A stretch of DNA of 34,041 nucleotides from JAVVPO01 sp036655715 (GTDB lineage Bacteria; Bacillota; Clostridia; Lachnospirales; Cellulosilyticaceae). The notes under the pieces are model-generated. The model worked only from the letters and a program-made list of their open reading frames with translations. It was not told the DNA's origin and made no database searches. The stretch lies in the NCBI GenBank assembly GCA_036655715.1, contig JAVVPO010000019.1, forward strand, positions 1 through 34,041. Direction: 5' to 3'. Of this stretch, positions 1 to 6,366 are shown piece by piece. The first letter of the stretch is position 1. Each line of letters opens with the position of its first letter. The translations under genes were made by a program, and so were the position numbers.

Positions 1-149
1 TCCATAAGATATCTAGTTGTCTTTTCATAGTTCATTATTGTTTCGTTTACTAGATTTCTAGCCTTACAATTTAATAGAAATTCATACCTTGCCTCGCTAA
101 TATTTTTTGTTGCGTTTACAGTTCCAATTTTGATTGCTTTTTTGCGCAT
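1..149 (-). CDS. Partial integrase-like protein (N-terminal 49 aa; runs off the window edge)
   Basis: Translating the minus strand from an ATG at 149 gives 49 codons that stay open to the window edge. Residues about 17-49 contain KARNLVNETIMNYEKTTRYL, which resembles the start of the SAM-like core-binding domain of phage-type tyrosine recombinases (long helix, then a 'xxxTIxNYxxxLRxL' pattern). The catalytic domain would lie outside the window, so activity cannot be judged. A GGAGAG ribosome binding site lies 14 nt upstream of this ATG, which is rather far. An in-frame ATG at 173 has no visible site, so 149 is preferred. The gene lies downstream of lexA on the same strand and could be co-transcribed or an independent mobile-element gene. 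It could also be a fragment or another helical DNA-binding protein. The call rests on a short motif only. Confidence 0.45.
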   Translation of the reverse strand, partial: MRKKAIKIGTVNATKNISEARYEFLLNCKARNLVNETIMNYEKTTRYLM

Positions 150-232
150 AAAAATACACCATTCTCTCCACATTTTTTTGTATATAAAACATGAATCAAA
201 CAGTGTAAACTTACCTCAAACCATTGCAAATA

Positions 233-841
233 CTATAGTTCTCTAAATAGGCCAATGACCTTACCTACAATTTCTATATTAATGCCACAGATAGGTTCCA
301 TGGTGTCATTTTCAGGCTGCAATCTTATATAATCCTTTTCTTTAAAGAATCTTTTAACGGTAACCTCCTCACCCAGTAGTGCCACAACAATATCCCCGTT
401 ATTTGCATGATTTTGATGAGCTACGATGATTTGATCACCATCAAAAATGCCTGCTTTAATCATACTTTCACCAGATACTTGTAATACATAGATTTTTTTA
501 TAACGTGCCATATTGTTAGGAATAGGGAAGTAGGTTTCTATATTTTCACTAGCAAATATAGGTTCACCAGCTGTTACTTTACCAAGCACAGGTACAGGCG
601 TTACATTATCACCTAACCAATTCACTTCTTCATCGAGGACCTCAATAGCTCTAGGCTTTGTTGGATCACGTCTAATATAACCTTTTTTTTCCAAAGTTGT
701 AAGATGGCTATGCACAGTAGAAGTTGATTTAAGATCAACTGCTATACATATTTCTCTTACTGATGGTGGATAGCCACGTTCTTTTAAGAGTTGTTTAATA
801 TAATTTAGTATTTGCTCTTGTTTAACACTTAATTTTTCCAT
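233..841 (-). CDS. lexA: LexA repressor (SOS regulator, S24 autopeptidase)
   Basis: A 202-aa protein, the usual LexA length. Residues 1-65 form the winged helix-turn-helix (KQEQILNYI start, PPSVREIC, TSTVHSHL). The self-cleavage site is Ala91-Gly92 in KVTAGEPIFA. The serine-lysine dyad is Ser126 (SGESM) and Lys163 (TVKRF). LexA binds SOS operators as a dimer. When RecA filaments form after DNA damage it cleaves itself and the regulon is derepressed. The start is fixed by a strong GGGGAGGA site just upstream. Its own promoter carries an SOS box over the -35 element, so it is very probably autoregulated. The upstream neighbour on the same strand is a tyrosine recombinase 87 bp away. All key residues are present and nothing is missing. 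Confidence 0.97.
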   Translation of the reverse strand: MEKLSVKQEQILNYIKQLLKERGYPPSVREICIAVDLKSTSTVHSHLTTLEKKGYIRRDPTKPRAIEVLDEEVNWLGDNVTPVPVLGKVTAGEPIFASENIETYFPIPNNMARYKKIYVLQVSGESMIKAGIFDGDQIIVAHQNHANNGDIVVALLGEEVTVKRFFKEKDYIRLQPENDTMEPICGINIEIVGKVIGLFREL

Positions 842-866
842 AAGATTCCTCCCCGTTTTTGCTTTT

Positions 867-895
867 ATTATACCACGGGCTTAAAATTTATTCAA
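867..895 (-). promoter_or_regulatory. lexA sigma-A-type promoter
   Basis: On the minus strand, -35 TTGAAT (890-895) and -10 TATAAT (867-872) are separated by exactly 17 bp. The lexA start codon lies about 25 nt downstream of the -10. The -35 overlaps the LexA operator at 893-906. Confidence 0.8.
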
Positions 896-906
896 ACATT
901 TGTTCT
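893..906. promoter_or_regulatory. LexA operator (SOS box) in the lexA promoter
   Basis: CAAACATTTGTTCT fits the Gram-positive SOS consensus CGAACRNRYGTTYG with the core AAC-N4-GTT intact and changes only at outer positions. It overlaps the -35 of the lexA promoter, where LexA would block RNA polymerase and autoregulate. No other convincing box was seen in the window, so neighbouring genes are probably not SOS-controlled. Confidence 0.8.
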
Positions 907-928
907 GTATTATGCTTAATTACTTTAA

Positions 929-1981
929 TTACTCTATACTCCGTAGTTTTACAATAGAAGCAGCCATTTTTCTTCTGGCATCATCCATTTGAGCATAATG
1001 CTTCTTAGTTGTATTAACATCTTTATGTCCTAGTACATCCGCTACCAAATAGATGTCTCCTGTTTCTTGATAAAGCTGGGTACCATAGGTAGAACGGAGT
1101 TTGTGAGGTGTAATAGTTTTTAGATTTGTTATAAGCGAACTATATTTTTTGACTAATATCTGAACACTTCTAACCGAGAGTCTTTTATTTTGCAAAGAGA
1201 GGAAGAGGGGAGTATCCTCATCTTTACATATTTTAGATTCTCTTTCTAGAAGATAGGCTTTAAGACCTCTTTCAACTTCCTCACCAAAGTAAATGATGGT
1301 TTCATTCCCACCTTTGCGAGTGATTCTAATCCCATTATAATTAAAATCTATATCCTCTATATTAAGACCTACACATTCAGAGACACGTATGCCTGTACCT
1401 AGTAAGAGAGAAATAAGTGCTAAATCCCTTGTCTTGGTATAGTTATGATATCTTTTTTGATGTTCTGTAAGCTCTGTACCATCTTCTACACTATCTAGTA
1501 GCTTAGCAATTTCTTCAATCTCTAATTTAACAATCGGTTTTTCAGATATTTTAGGCATATCGACTAAAGCGGTAGGATTAGTTGATATGAGTTGCTGTTT
1601 ATAGAAGTATTGATAAAATGTCTTAAGGGCAGCAAGCTTACGCGCCTTGCCTCTTTGTCCATTTTGATAAGCCATTGTCTCATTTTTCTCATTTTCTTCT
1701 TCATAATAAGAGAGATATTCTAGATACTTTTCAATATCTCTAGGTGTCAGTTTTTCAAGCTCTACAAGTGGTATCTCACTCATACTCTCAAGTTCTTTAA
1801 AAGAAGGGACCAAGTATCTAAAGAATACTCTAAGATCATAGGCATACGCAAGCCTTGTATTAATACTAGAAGTATGTTCTATTCCTCTAAAAAAATCAAA
1901 TAGATACGGTGGTAATTCTGATAATAGTTCCCTTAACTGAAGGGTAATATGTTTCTGTCTGCTTTCATTATAACTAGACAT
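929..1981 (-). CDS. Tyrosine recombinase, XerC/XerD-like
   Basis: A 350-aa site-specific recombinase with the complete catalytic set: Arg199 (GTGIRVSE), Lys223 (TRKGG), His293 and Arg296 (HKLR), His319 (LGHKD) and the nucleophile Tyr329 (KKHYAQ). Residues 25-135 form the core-binding domain. Family members cut and rejoin DNA through a 3'-phosphotyrosine link; Xer types resolve chromosome dimers and mobile-element integrases use the same chemistry. The protein is about 50 aa longer than typical XerC/D, mainly through an N-terminal extension and an acidic loop near residue 95. A strong AGGAG site precedes the ATG. It begins 10 nt after the TtcA-like gene, so the two form an operon. No phage or transposon genes flank it and it has no adjacent att-like repeats, which favours a resident chromosomal recombinase over a prophage integrase. 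Which Xer subfamily it belongs to cannot be settled by eye. Confidence 0.9.
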   Translation of the reverse strand: MSSYNESRQKHITLQLRELLSELPPYLFDFFRGIEHTSSINTRLAYAYDLRVFFRYLVPSFKELESMSEIPLVELEKLTPRDIEKYLEYLSYYEEENEKNETMAYQNGQRGKARKLAALKTFYQYFYKQQLISTNPTALVDMPKISEKPIVKLEIEEIAKLLDSVEDGTELTEHQKRYHNYTKTRDLALISLLLGTGIRVSECVGLNIEDIDFNYNGIRITRKGGNETIIYFGEEVERGLKAYLLERESKICKDEDTPLFLSLQNKRLSVRSVQILVKKYSSLITNLKTITPHKLRSTYGTQLYQETGDIYLVADVLGHKDVNTTKKHYAQMDDARRKMAASIVKLRSIE

Positions 1982-1991
1982 ATTCTCACTC

Positions 1992-2714
1992 CTATTTTTT
2001 AACGGTCCAGCCTTCTAAGTCACTGCGTTCAATAGCTCCAAATATTCTTGCTGAAAGATTAGGTATATCTTTTTCAAGTGAATAAATAAGCTGTTTTGTT
2101 GTTTCACGCTTAGTAACCCCATCAGCAGGACACGGGCTTTTCACAACAGGTAATTCATTCTTCTTAGCAAAGTATTTAATATCTTTTTCAGGTACATAAA
2201 TAAGCGGTCTAATCATCTTAAGGTCCATCCGATCTAAATGAGTAATCGGTGCCATAGTATGGATACGCCCCTCATAAAGTAAAGACATAAGAAGTGTCTC
2301 ATTAATATCATCTTGATTATGGCCTAACGCAATTTTATTACAGCCCAGTTGTTTGGCCATATCATTAAGTGCACCCTTACGCATTTTAGAACATAGTGAG
2401 CAAGGATTAGATTCTTTTCTTTCCTCAAACACAATCTTTGCAATTTCTGTTTCATAGACAGTATATCTCACACCTAAATCTTCGCAGAACTTAATAACCT
2501 TTGTTAAATCAAAGTTATCAAATCCAAGAGAAACTGTAATTGCTTCAAGTTCAAACTTACCAGGGTAGACGTATTGTAAATGTCTTAAAGCTACTAGTAG
2601 AGCTAAACTATCCTTTCCTGCTGAAATACCAACAGCAATACGATCTCCCTCCTCAATCATTTGATAATCATCTGTTGCACGTCTCACATAACTAAGTAAA
2701 TGCTGTATTTTCAT
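1992..2714 (-). CDS. TtcA/TilS-type PP-loop tRNA-thiolation ATPase (TtcA-like)
   Basis: A 240-aa member of the TtcA family, which activates a tRNA base with ATP and inserts sulfur using an iron-sulfur cluster (2-thiocytidine at position 32 in known members). The PP-loop is SAGKDS (residues 31-36), where most members have SGGKDS. The downstream ATP-binding motif GHNQDD is at 131-136. Cluster-ligand candidates are Cys105 and Cys108 (PCSLC) and Cys195 (SPCPA), matching the family pattern. I start at the ATG at 2714 because homologues begin with a sequence like MKIQHLLSYVRRA and GGAGG lies 12 nt upstream. An in-frame ATG at 2723 is only 3 nt from that site, and one at 2762 has no site. It is first in an operon with the tyrosine recombinase. 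The shorter length relative to E. coli TtcA is usual for the clostridial group. Confidence 0.85.
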   Translation of the reverse strand: MKIQHLLSYVRRATDDYQMIEEGDRIAVGISAGKDSLALLVALRHLQYVYPGKFELEAITVSLGFDNFDLTKVIKFCEDLGVRYTVYETEIAKIVFEERKESNPCSLCSKMRKGALNDMAKQLGCNKIALGHNQDDINETLLMSLLYEGRIHTMAPITHLDRMDLKMIRPLIYVPEKDIKYFAKKNELPVVKSPCPADGVTKRETTKQLIYSLEKDIPNLSARIFGAIERSDLEGWTVKK

Positions 2715-2772
2715 ATTAATCATTATCCTCCAAGGAACTCTATTTCTAAGTTTATATTCCATATACTTCTAT

Positions 2773-2802
2773 AGCATAACAAATTTTTACATACTTAGTA
2801 AA
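2773..2802 (-). promoter_or_regulatory. Possible promoter of the ttcA-like/recombinase operon
   Basis: On the minus strand, TTTACT (2797-2802) and TATGCT (2773-2778) lie 18 bp apart, about 60 nt upstream of the chosen start. Both elements are imperfect and the region is very AT-rich, so this is a weak call. Confidence 0.3.
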
Positions 2803-3115
2803 TAAGAAAATATATTTTGCTTAGTATGAGAAGCCAACCTCATTCTATAGCGTATAACAAGGCTAAGTATAGGAAAATATCTTATATCTATGTATTAAAA
2901 TATTAAGTATAATATATATATCGAAAATCGAACTTTAATTTTATATCAAAAATAAAACTACGGTATTTTTTGCATTTTATCGAACATTTCACTCGTTTAA
3001 TACTAAAAAATTATATGATTGTTCATATTTTGTGTGAAATTTAGTCGTTAATCTCCTTTATATTTTGAATTATTTTGGATATAAATCTACTAAAATTATT
3101 TCTTGAATATTAAAT
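2803..3115. other. AT-rich intergenic stretch without a recognisable gene
   Basis: This is part of the roughly 500-bp gap between two divergent transcription units. Both strands are broken by stop codons in all frames, and no RNA-gene fold or known riboswitch motif is visible. It contains runs such as TATATATAT near 2918, and one ribosome-binding-like AAAGGAGAT on the minus strand near 3055 that is not followed by a start codon. It may be a decayed gene or a long promoter region. Confidence 0.5.
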
Positions 3116-3144
3116 TTGACATTTTATCTCTCAAAAAGTATATT
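3116..3144 (+). promoter_or_regulatory. Promoter of the small membrane-protein gene
   Basis: A perfect -35 TTGACA (3116-3121) and a -10 TATATT (3139-3144) are separated by 17 bp. The start codon follows about 78 nt downstream. A short inverted repeat (CTCAAA / TTTGAG) overlaps the -10 and could be an operator. Confidence 0.75.
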
Positions 3145-3222
3145 TGAGGGATTTTCTATAGCCTAAGAGCCAAAAAATTGATATTATATTTCTATCTACC
3201 ATACTATACAAGGGGGATCGTT

Positions 3223-3567
3223 ATGTGGCAAAAGGTTTCTTGTTTATTTAAGTTTATATTAAAAGTATTTTTAGTTGTAGGCATCACTAGTCTTATTCTT
3301 TTTATGCTATCCTATTTTCTAGAGTTCTCTTTAGAAAGCTTATTCTTTGTTGTAGGGGTCATTTATTTCATAATAGGTGGGAGTACTGTATTGGGGGATA
3401 GTGATAGAAGAGTAGACGTTAATTATCTTCAAACACGAAGTTTAAGTCTCACTAAAAGCTGGGATGAAGTAGCGGAGAACAAAAAAGAGGTAGATCATGG
3501 CGCATCTTTTATATTATTAATGATTATTTCTGGTATTTTGCTTATAGGACTGACTTATTATTTTTAG
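3223..3567 (+). CDS. Small membrane protein of unknown function (possibly DUF3899-like)
   Basis: A 114-aa protein with three hydrophobic segments at about residues 10-32, 36-55 and 94-113, so it is probably an integral membrane protein with a polar loop (about 57-92) between the second and third helices. The second helix ends in a YFIIGGS stretch that recalls the small clostridial DUF3899 membrane proteins, but the resemblance is weak and I assign no function. The start at 3223 follows an AGGGGGATC ribosome binding site. An upstream in-frame ATG at 3178 has no such site. It has its own strong promoter and is transcribed away from the ttcA-like operon. It is followed by a separate promoter for the next gene, so it is probably monocistronic. 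Confidence 0.7.
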   Translation: MWQKVSCLFKFILKVFLVVGITSLILFMLSYFLEFSLESLFFVVGVIYFIIGGSTVLGDSDRRVDVNYLQTRSLSLTKSWDEVAENKKEVDHGASFILLMIISGILLIGLTYYF

Positions 3568-3641
3568 CATTCGAACAGCAGGCGTAGCTATAGCTTATTT
3601 ATAGTTATGTATATTTTTTATTATACTAGTATATTTTAAAA

Positions 3642-3670
3642 TTTATATGTATAATTAGAATTTGTATAAT
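3642..3670 (+). promoter_or_regulatory. Probable promoter of the phosphotransferase gene
   Basis: TTTATA (3642-3647) and TATAAT (3665-3670) are separated by 17 bp, ahead of the APH-family gene. Two small palindromes lie around and below the -10: TTGTAT-N4-ATACAA at 3663-3678, and a TTACAATTGTA-type repeat at about 3687-3697. Both could be regulator sites; this is inference only. Confidence 0.5.
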
Positions 3671-3717
3671 AATACAAAATAGTATGTTACAATTGTATAA
3701 AAACGGAGGTAGAATAA

Positions 3718-4641
3718 ATGTATACACAGTTATATGATATTCCCTTATATAATACATGGGCGCACATCACAAAAATAGACGAAGGTTGGTCTAAGGATAC
3801 TAAATTTTATATTCAGGATAAACAGGGGGAAGAATTCCTCCTAAGAATTTCAGATATTAAATATCATGATGCCAAGTTAGCTGAATTTGAAATAATTAAG
3901 CACATAAATAGTTTAGATTTTAAAATGTCAGAAGCTCTATCCTTTGGCAAATGTAATAATGAGCAGTCTATCTTTATGCTATTAACTTGGGTTAATGGAA
4001 AGTCTCTAGATAAGGAAATAGAATCCTTAGCCAAAGAGCAGCAATATGCATTAGGTATAGAATCAGGAAAGATATTAAAGCAACTACATGCTTTACCTAT
4101 CCATTCAAATCACTTGGAAAAGGTAAAAAGCAAAAAAGAAATGATTCTTCAAAGGTTACAATGCTATGAGTCTTGTGACTATCGCGTACTAGACGACGAA
4201 ATAGCTATAGATTTTATAAAAGAGAACATAGATTACATAGAAATAGAGTCACCCGTTTATACTCATGGAGATTTCCATGTGGGCAATCTTATTTTAACCC
4301 CTAATCAGCATGTCGGTGTCATTGATTTTAATAGATGGCGGTACGCAGACCCCTATGAAGAGTTTTATAAAATGCAATCATTTGATAGGGAATTAAGCAT
4401 TCCTTTTTCTAAAGGAAAGATAGATGGGTATTTTGAGGGCAATCCACCAGACGCTTTTTGGCAGGCCTTAGCTGTTTATAATGCTTATGCCGCTTTGTAT
4501 TCTATTGTATGGGCTATTCCCTTTGGCAAGCAAGACATAGAAGGGATGCTAAGAAGAAGAGACTTAGCCTTTGAAGACTATGAACATTTCAAATTACTCA
4601 TCCCAAAATGGTATACAGATGATTCCCTATGTCAAATATAA
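3718..4641 (+). CDS. Aminoglycoside phosphotransferase (APH)-family kinase
   Basis: A 307-aa protein of the APH/choline-kinase fold. It has the Brenner-type catalytic motif HGDFHVGN at 183-190 (Asp185 catalytic base, Asn190) and the metal-binding Asp203 in IDFNR. The N-terminal lobe (about 20-95) carries the ATP-binding strands with a likely Lys around residue 53. Members phosphorylate hydroxyl groups of small molecules such as aminoglycosides, macrolides, sugars, choline or amino acids. Nothing in the sequence identifies the substrate, and many chromosomal clostridial homologues are not resistance enzymes. The start follows GGAGG with 8-nt spacing. The downstream HAD remnant begins inside its 3' end (ATG at 4629), which suggests the two were once translationally coupled. 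Confidence 0.85.
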   Translation: MYTQLYDIPLYNTWAHITKIDEGWSKDTKFYIQDKQGEEFLLRISDIKYHDAKLAEFEIIKHINSLDFKMSEALSFGKCNNEQSIFMLLTWVNGKSLDKEIESLAKEQQYALGIESGKILKQLHALPIHSNHLEKVKSKKEMILQRLQCYESCDYRVLDDEIAIDFIKENIDYIEIESPVYTHGDFHVGNLILTPNQHVGVIDFNRWRYADPYEEFYKMQSFDRELSIPFSKGKIDGYFEGNPPDAFWQALAVYNAYAALYSIVWAIPFGKQDIEGMLRRRDLAFEDYEHFKLLIPKWYTDDSLCQI

Positions 4642-4902
4642 TAGACGTCACCAATGATGTATTTGAACATACACTTTTATTAAAGGCTTCCACTACCTAT
4701 AATTTAAATAGAGAAAAGTGTGTTGTAATTGGAGATAGATGGAGCAGCAGCTCATCAAGCTGGTATGCAGGCTATACTCGTTAAAACAGGTGCTTGTGAT
4801 GAAGCTTTAGGAAAGTATCGTCATAAATGGATAGATTGTGAACCTGTGTATATTGCTGAAAATATCTTAGATGCAGTTTATTGGTTATTAAAAGACAAGT
4901 AG
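4629..4902 (+). pseudogene. HAD-family phosphatase remnant (C-terminal part, frameshifted)
   Basis: Two adjoining frames together read like the C-terminal half of a HAD-superfamily phosphatase. Frame one (ATG 4629, stop 4782-4784) gives a helix followed by NREKCVVIGDRW, the HAD motif III/IV region with its IGD. From about 4738 the reading continues in another frame as GAAAHQAGMQAILVKTG, then KWIDCEPVYIAENILDAVYWL, stopping at 4900-4902, as in phosphoglycolate or heptose-bisphosphate phosphatases. A one-base shift near 4735-4742 separates the frames. The N-terminal nucleophile motif DxDGT is absent, because the ATG lies within the end of the preceding gene. So the gene is both truncated and frameshifted and should be inactive. 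A sequencing indel could explain the shift but not the missing N-terminus. Confidence 0.7.
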
Positions 4903-4917
4903 TAGAGGAGAGCGTAT

Positions 4918-5568
4918 ATGGCATCTAGAATAATGCATTATACAGTAGGGCATATTATTGCAGAAAGGCTTAATATTCAGGAAAAGAATAAATTTATCTT
5001 AGGTAATTTGGAACCAGACTTATCACACCAAGAAGATGGTAGTTATCTAATTGCTCATTTCATTAGAAAAAACAATGAACTTATGACAAAAGGCATAGAT
5101 TGGTCAGAGTTCGCTGAACAGTATAAAGAGAGTATTTTAGAAGATATTGAAGTACTAGGATATTTTGTTCATCTCATTACAGATGCTTGCTGGATAAAAA
5201 ATATTAGAGATACACATATTCGTAAGTATTCCGTTGAAAAAAGAAAAGAGCTAACGACTAAAGGCTATAGAGAGATGTATAAGTATAATGGAGTATTTAT
5301 ACATGAGTATCAATTAAAGAATATAATACATGAGATTAACAAGATAAAAGTAGTGGAAGCTAACATAAAGTATAAAGGCCTCCTAATCAATGGATTAATA
5401 ACTGATTTTACTCAAACTCAAATACCCAATGAAGCATTTGAAGTTTATCCATATAAAGATATTATGGCATTTATTCAGTTAAGTGTTCAAAAAAGTATAA
5501 GTGAAATAAATGCTCTTAGAATGAATGAGCCATTAAGTAATCCAGAAGAATTTTATGTCTCTCAGTAA
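4918..5568 (+). CDS. Zinc-dependent phospholipase C-like hydrolase (Zn_dep_PLPC family)
   Basis: A 216-aa, largely helical protein. It starts with MASRIMHYTVGHIIAERL and has likely metal ligands His7, His12, Asp34, His37, His47, His85 and Asp89 (YFVHLITDACW at 82-92). This layout is typical of the bacterial 'zinc-dependent phospholipase C' family related to PLC/P1 nuclease. No signal peptide is visible, so it probably acts in the cytoplasm, and the natural substrate is unknown. GAGGAG lies 7 nt before the ATG. It follows the HAD remnant by 15 nt and probably shares its transcript with the APH-family gene. Family assignment is fairly secure, while the phospholipase activity is taken from the family name and may not apply. 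Confidence 0.75.
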   Translation: MASRIMHYTVGHIIAERLNIQEKNKFILGNLEPDLSHQEDGSYLIAHFIRKNNELMTKGIDWSEFAEQYKESILEDIEVLGYFVHLITDACWIKNIRDTHIRKYSVEKRKELTTKGYREMYKYNGVFIHEYQLKNIIHEINKIKVVEANIKYKGLLINGLITDFTQTQIPNEAFEVYPYKDIMAFIQLSVQKSISEINALRMNEPLSNPEEFYVSQ

Positions 5569-5594
5569 ATCTGATAAATATTGGCCATATAGAT

Positions 5595-5653
5595 AACCAC
5601 ATATAAAATAAATTGTTGAATAGCAGAATAGAAATCCTTATAGGTGGTTTTTC
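5595..5653 (+). terminator. Possible terminator after the phospholipase-like gene
   Basis: Arms 5595-5605 and 5639-5649 form an 11-bp stem with one mismatch (AACCACATATA against TATAGGTGGTT), followed by TTTTTC. The loop is long (33 nt), which weakens the call. Confidence 0.4.
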
Positions 5654-5712
5654 AATATAAGAAGAGAAGTTTACTTATATAAACAACTATTCGCGAAACA
5701 CAAGTTTTACGA

Positions 5713-5777
5713 AGAATAGACGGTATAAGTACCCAAACCACTCTTTATATGGTTCTTCTACTTATACCGTCTATTCT
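5713..5777. repeat. Perfect 19-bp inverted repeat between convergent genes
   Basis: Arms 5713-5731 (AGAATAGACGGTATAAGTA) and 5759-5777 are exact reverse complements around a 27-nt loop. The loop itself can form a small AACCA/TGGTT stem. It lies in the gap between the converging phospholipase-like gene and mgsA, so a bidirectional terminator is the simplest reading. However, the T-rich stretch after it on the plus strand (from 5781) is interrupted. It could also be a small repeat element. Confidence 0.7.
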
Positions 5778-5803
5778 AGCTTTACCTATTTATTTTATTT
5801 AGC

Positions 5804-6298
5804 TTACAAATTTTTTCCTTCGTTATAAGCTTCCGTTCTTAATTTAATACGTTTGCTATAATCAATAATCTTTCTATCGTACTCTTCATCCATAAGTGGT
5901 GAAGTTAATAAGAAATCAGCTGTTGATTGATTACTTGCTACTGGAATATCATATAAAGCTGCAATACGTAATAATGCCTTTACGTCTGGATCATGTGGCT
6001 GAGCTGCTAATGGATCCCAGAAGAAAATCATAAAATCAATATTACCTTCTACGATTCTTGAACCAATTTGTTGATCTCCGCCTAGTGGACCGCTATTAAA
6101 TGCTGTAATAGGTAACTCTGTTGCTTCTGCTAAAAGCTTAGCTGTAGTACCTGTCCCACATAAAAAGTGTTTTGATAATTTATCCCTATTTACTTTTACC
6201 CATGCAATAATATCTATTTTTCTATTATCATGTGCTACAAGAGCAATGCGTTTTTGTTTTTCCATTTTTATGAGTGTAAAATCTTGTTCTTTATCCAT
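5804..6298 (-). CDS. mgsA: Methylglyoxal synthase
   Basis: A 164-aa protein that converts dihydroxyacetone phosphate to methylglyoxal and phosphate, a glycolytic bypass used when phosphate is short. Active-site residues line up with the E. coli enzyme at a constant offset of four: His23 (VAHDN), Asp75 (GPLGGDQQIG), His102 and Asp105 (PHDPD). The phosphate-binding GTGTT is at 48-52. Length is normal for the family. AGGAGG precedes the chosen ATG. It lies 68 bp downstream of the UvrD-exonuclease gene on the same strand and may be read from that transcript or its own promoter. The 19-bp inverted repeat beyond its 3' end probably terminates it. High confidence. Confidence 0.96.
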   Translation of the reverse strand: MDKEQDFTLIKMEKQKRIALVAHDNRKIDIIAWVKVNRDKLSKHFLCGTGTTAKLLAEATELPITAFNSGPLGGDQQIGSRIVEGNIDFMIFFWDPLAAQPHDPDVKALLRIAALYDIPVASNQSTADFLLTSPLMDEEYDRKIIDYSKRIKLRTEAYNEGKNL

Positions 6299-6366
6299 TG
6301 TAATCCTCCTAGTGTCATATATTGTATATTATACATGGCTTGTATTAAGTTTGTATATAATTTTCA

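Noticed and set aside
2950..3010. Possible second SOS box (TCGAACATTT and GTTCATAT pieces) in the AT-rich gap
   Set aside because: Only half-sites are present; the AAC-N4-GTT spacing is not met.
3718..4641. Antibiotic-resistance call for the APH-family gene
   Set aside because: The motifs show only the general kinase fold, and nothing in the sequence or neighbourhood identifies an aminoglycoside or macrolide substrate.
5579..5720. A small protein gene in the gap before the 19-bp inverted repeat
   Set aside because: All frames on both strands stop quickly, and no start codon is paired with a ribosome binding site.
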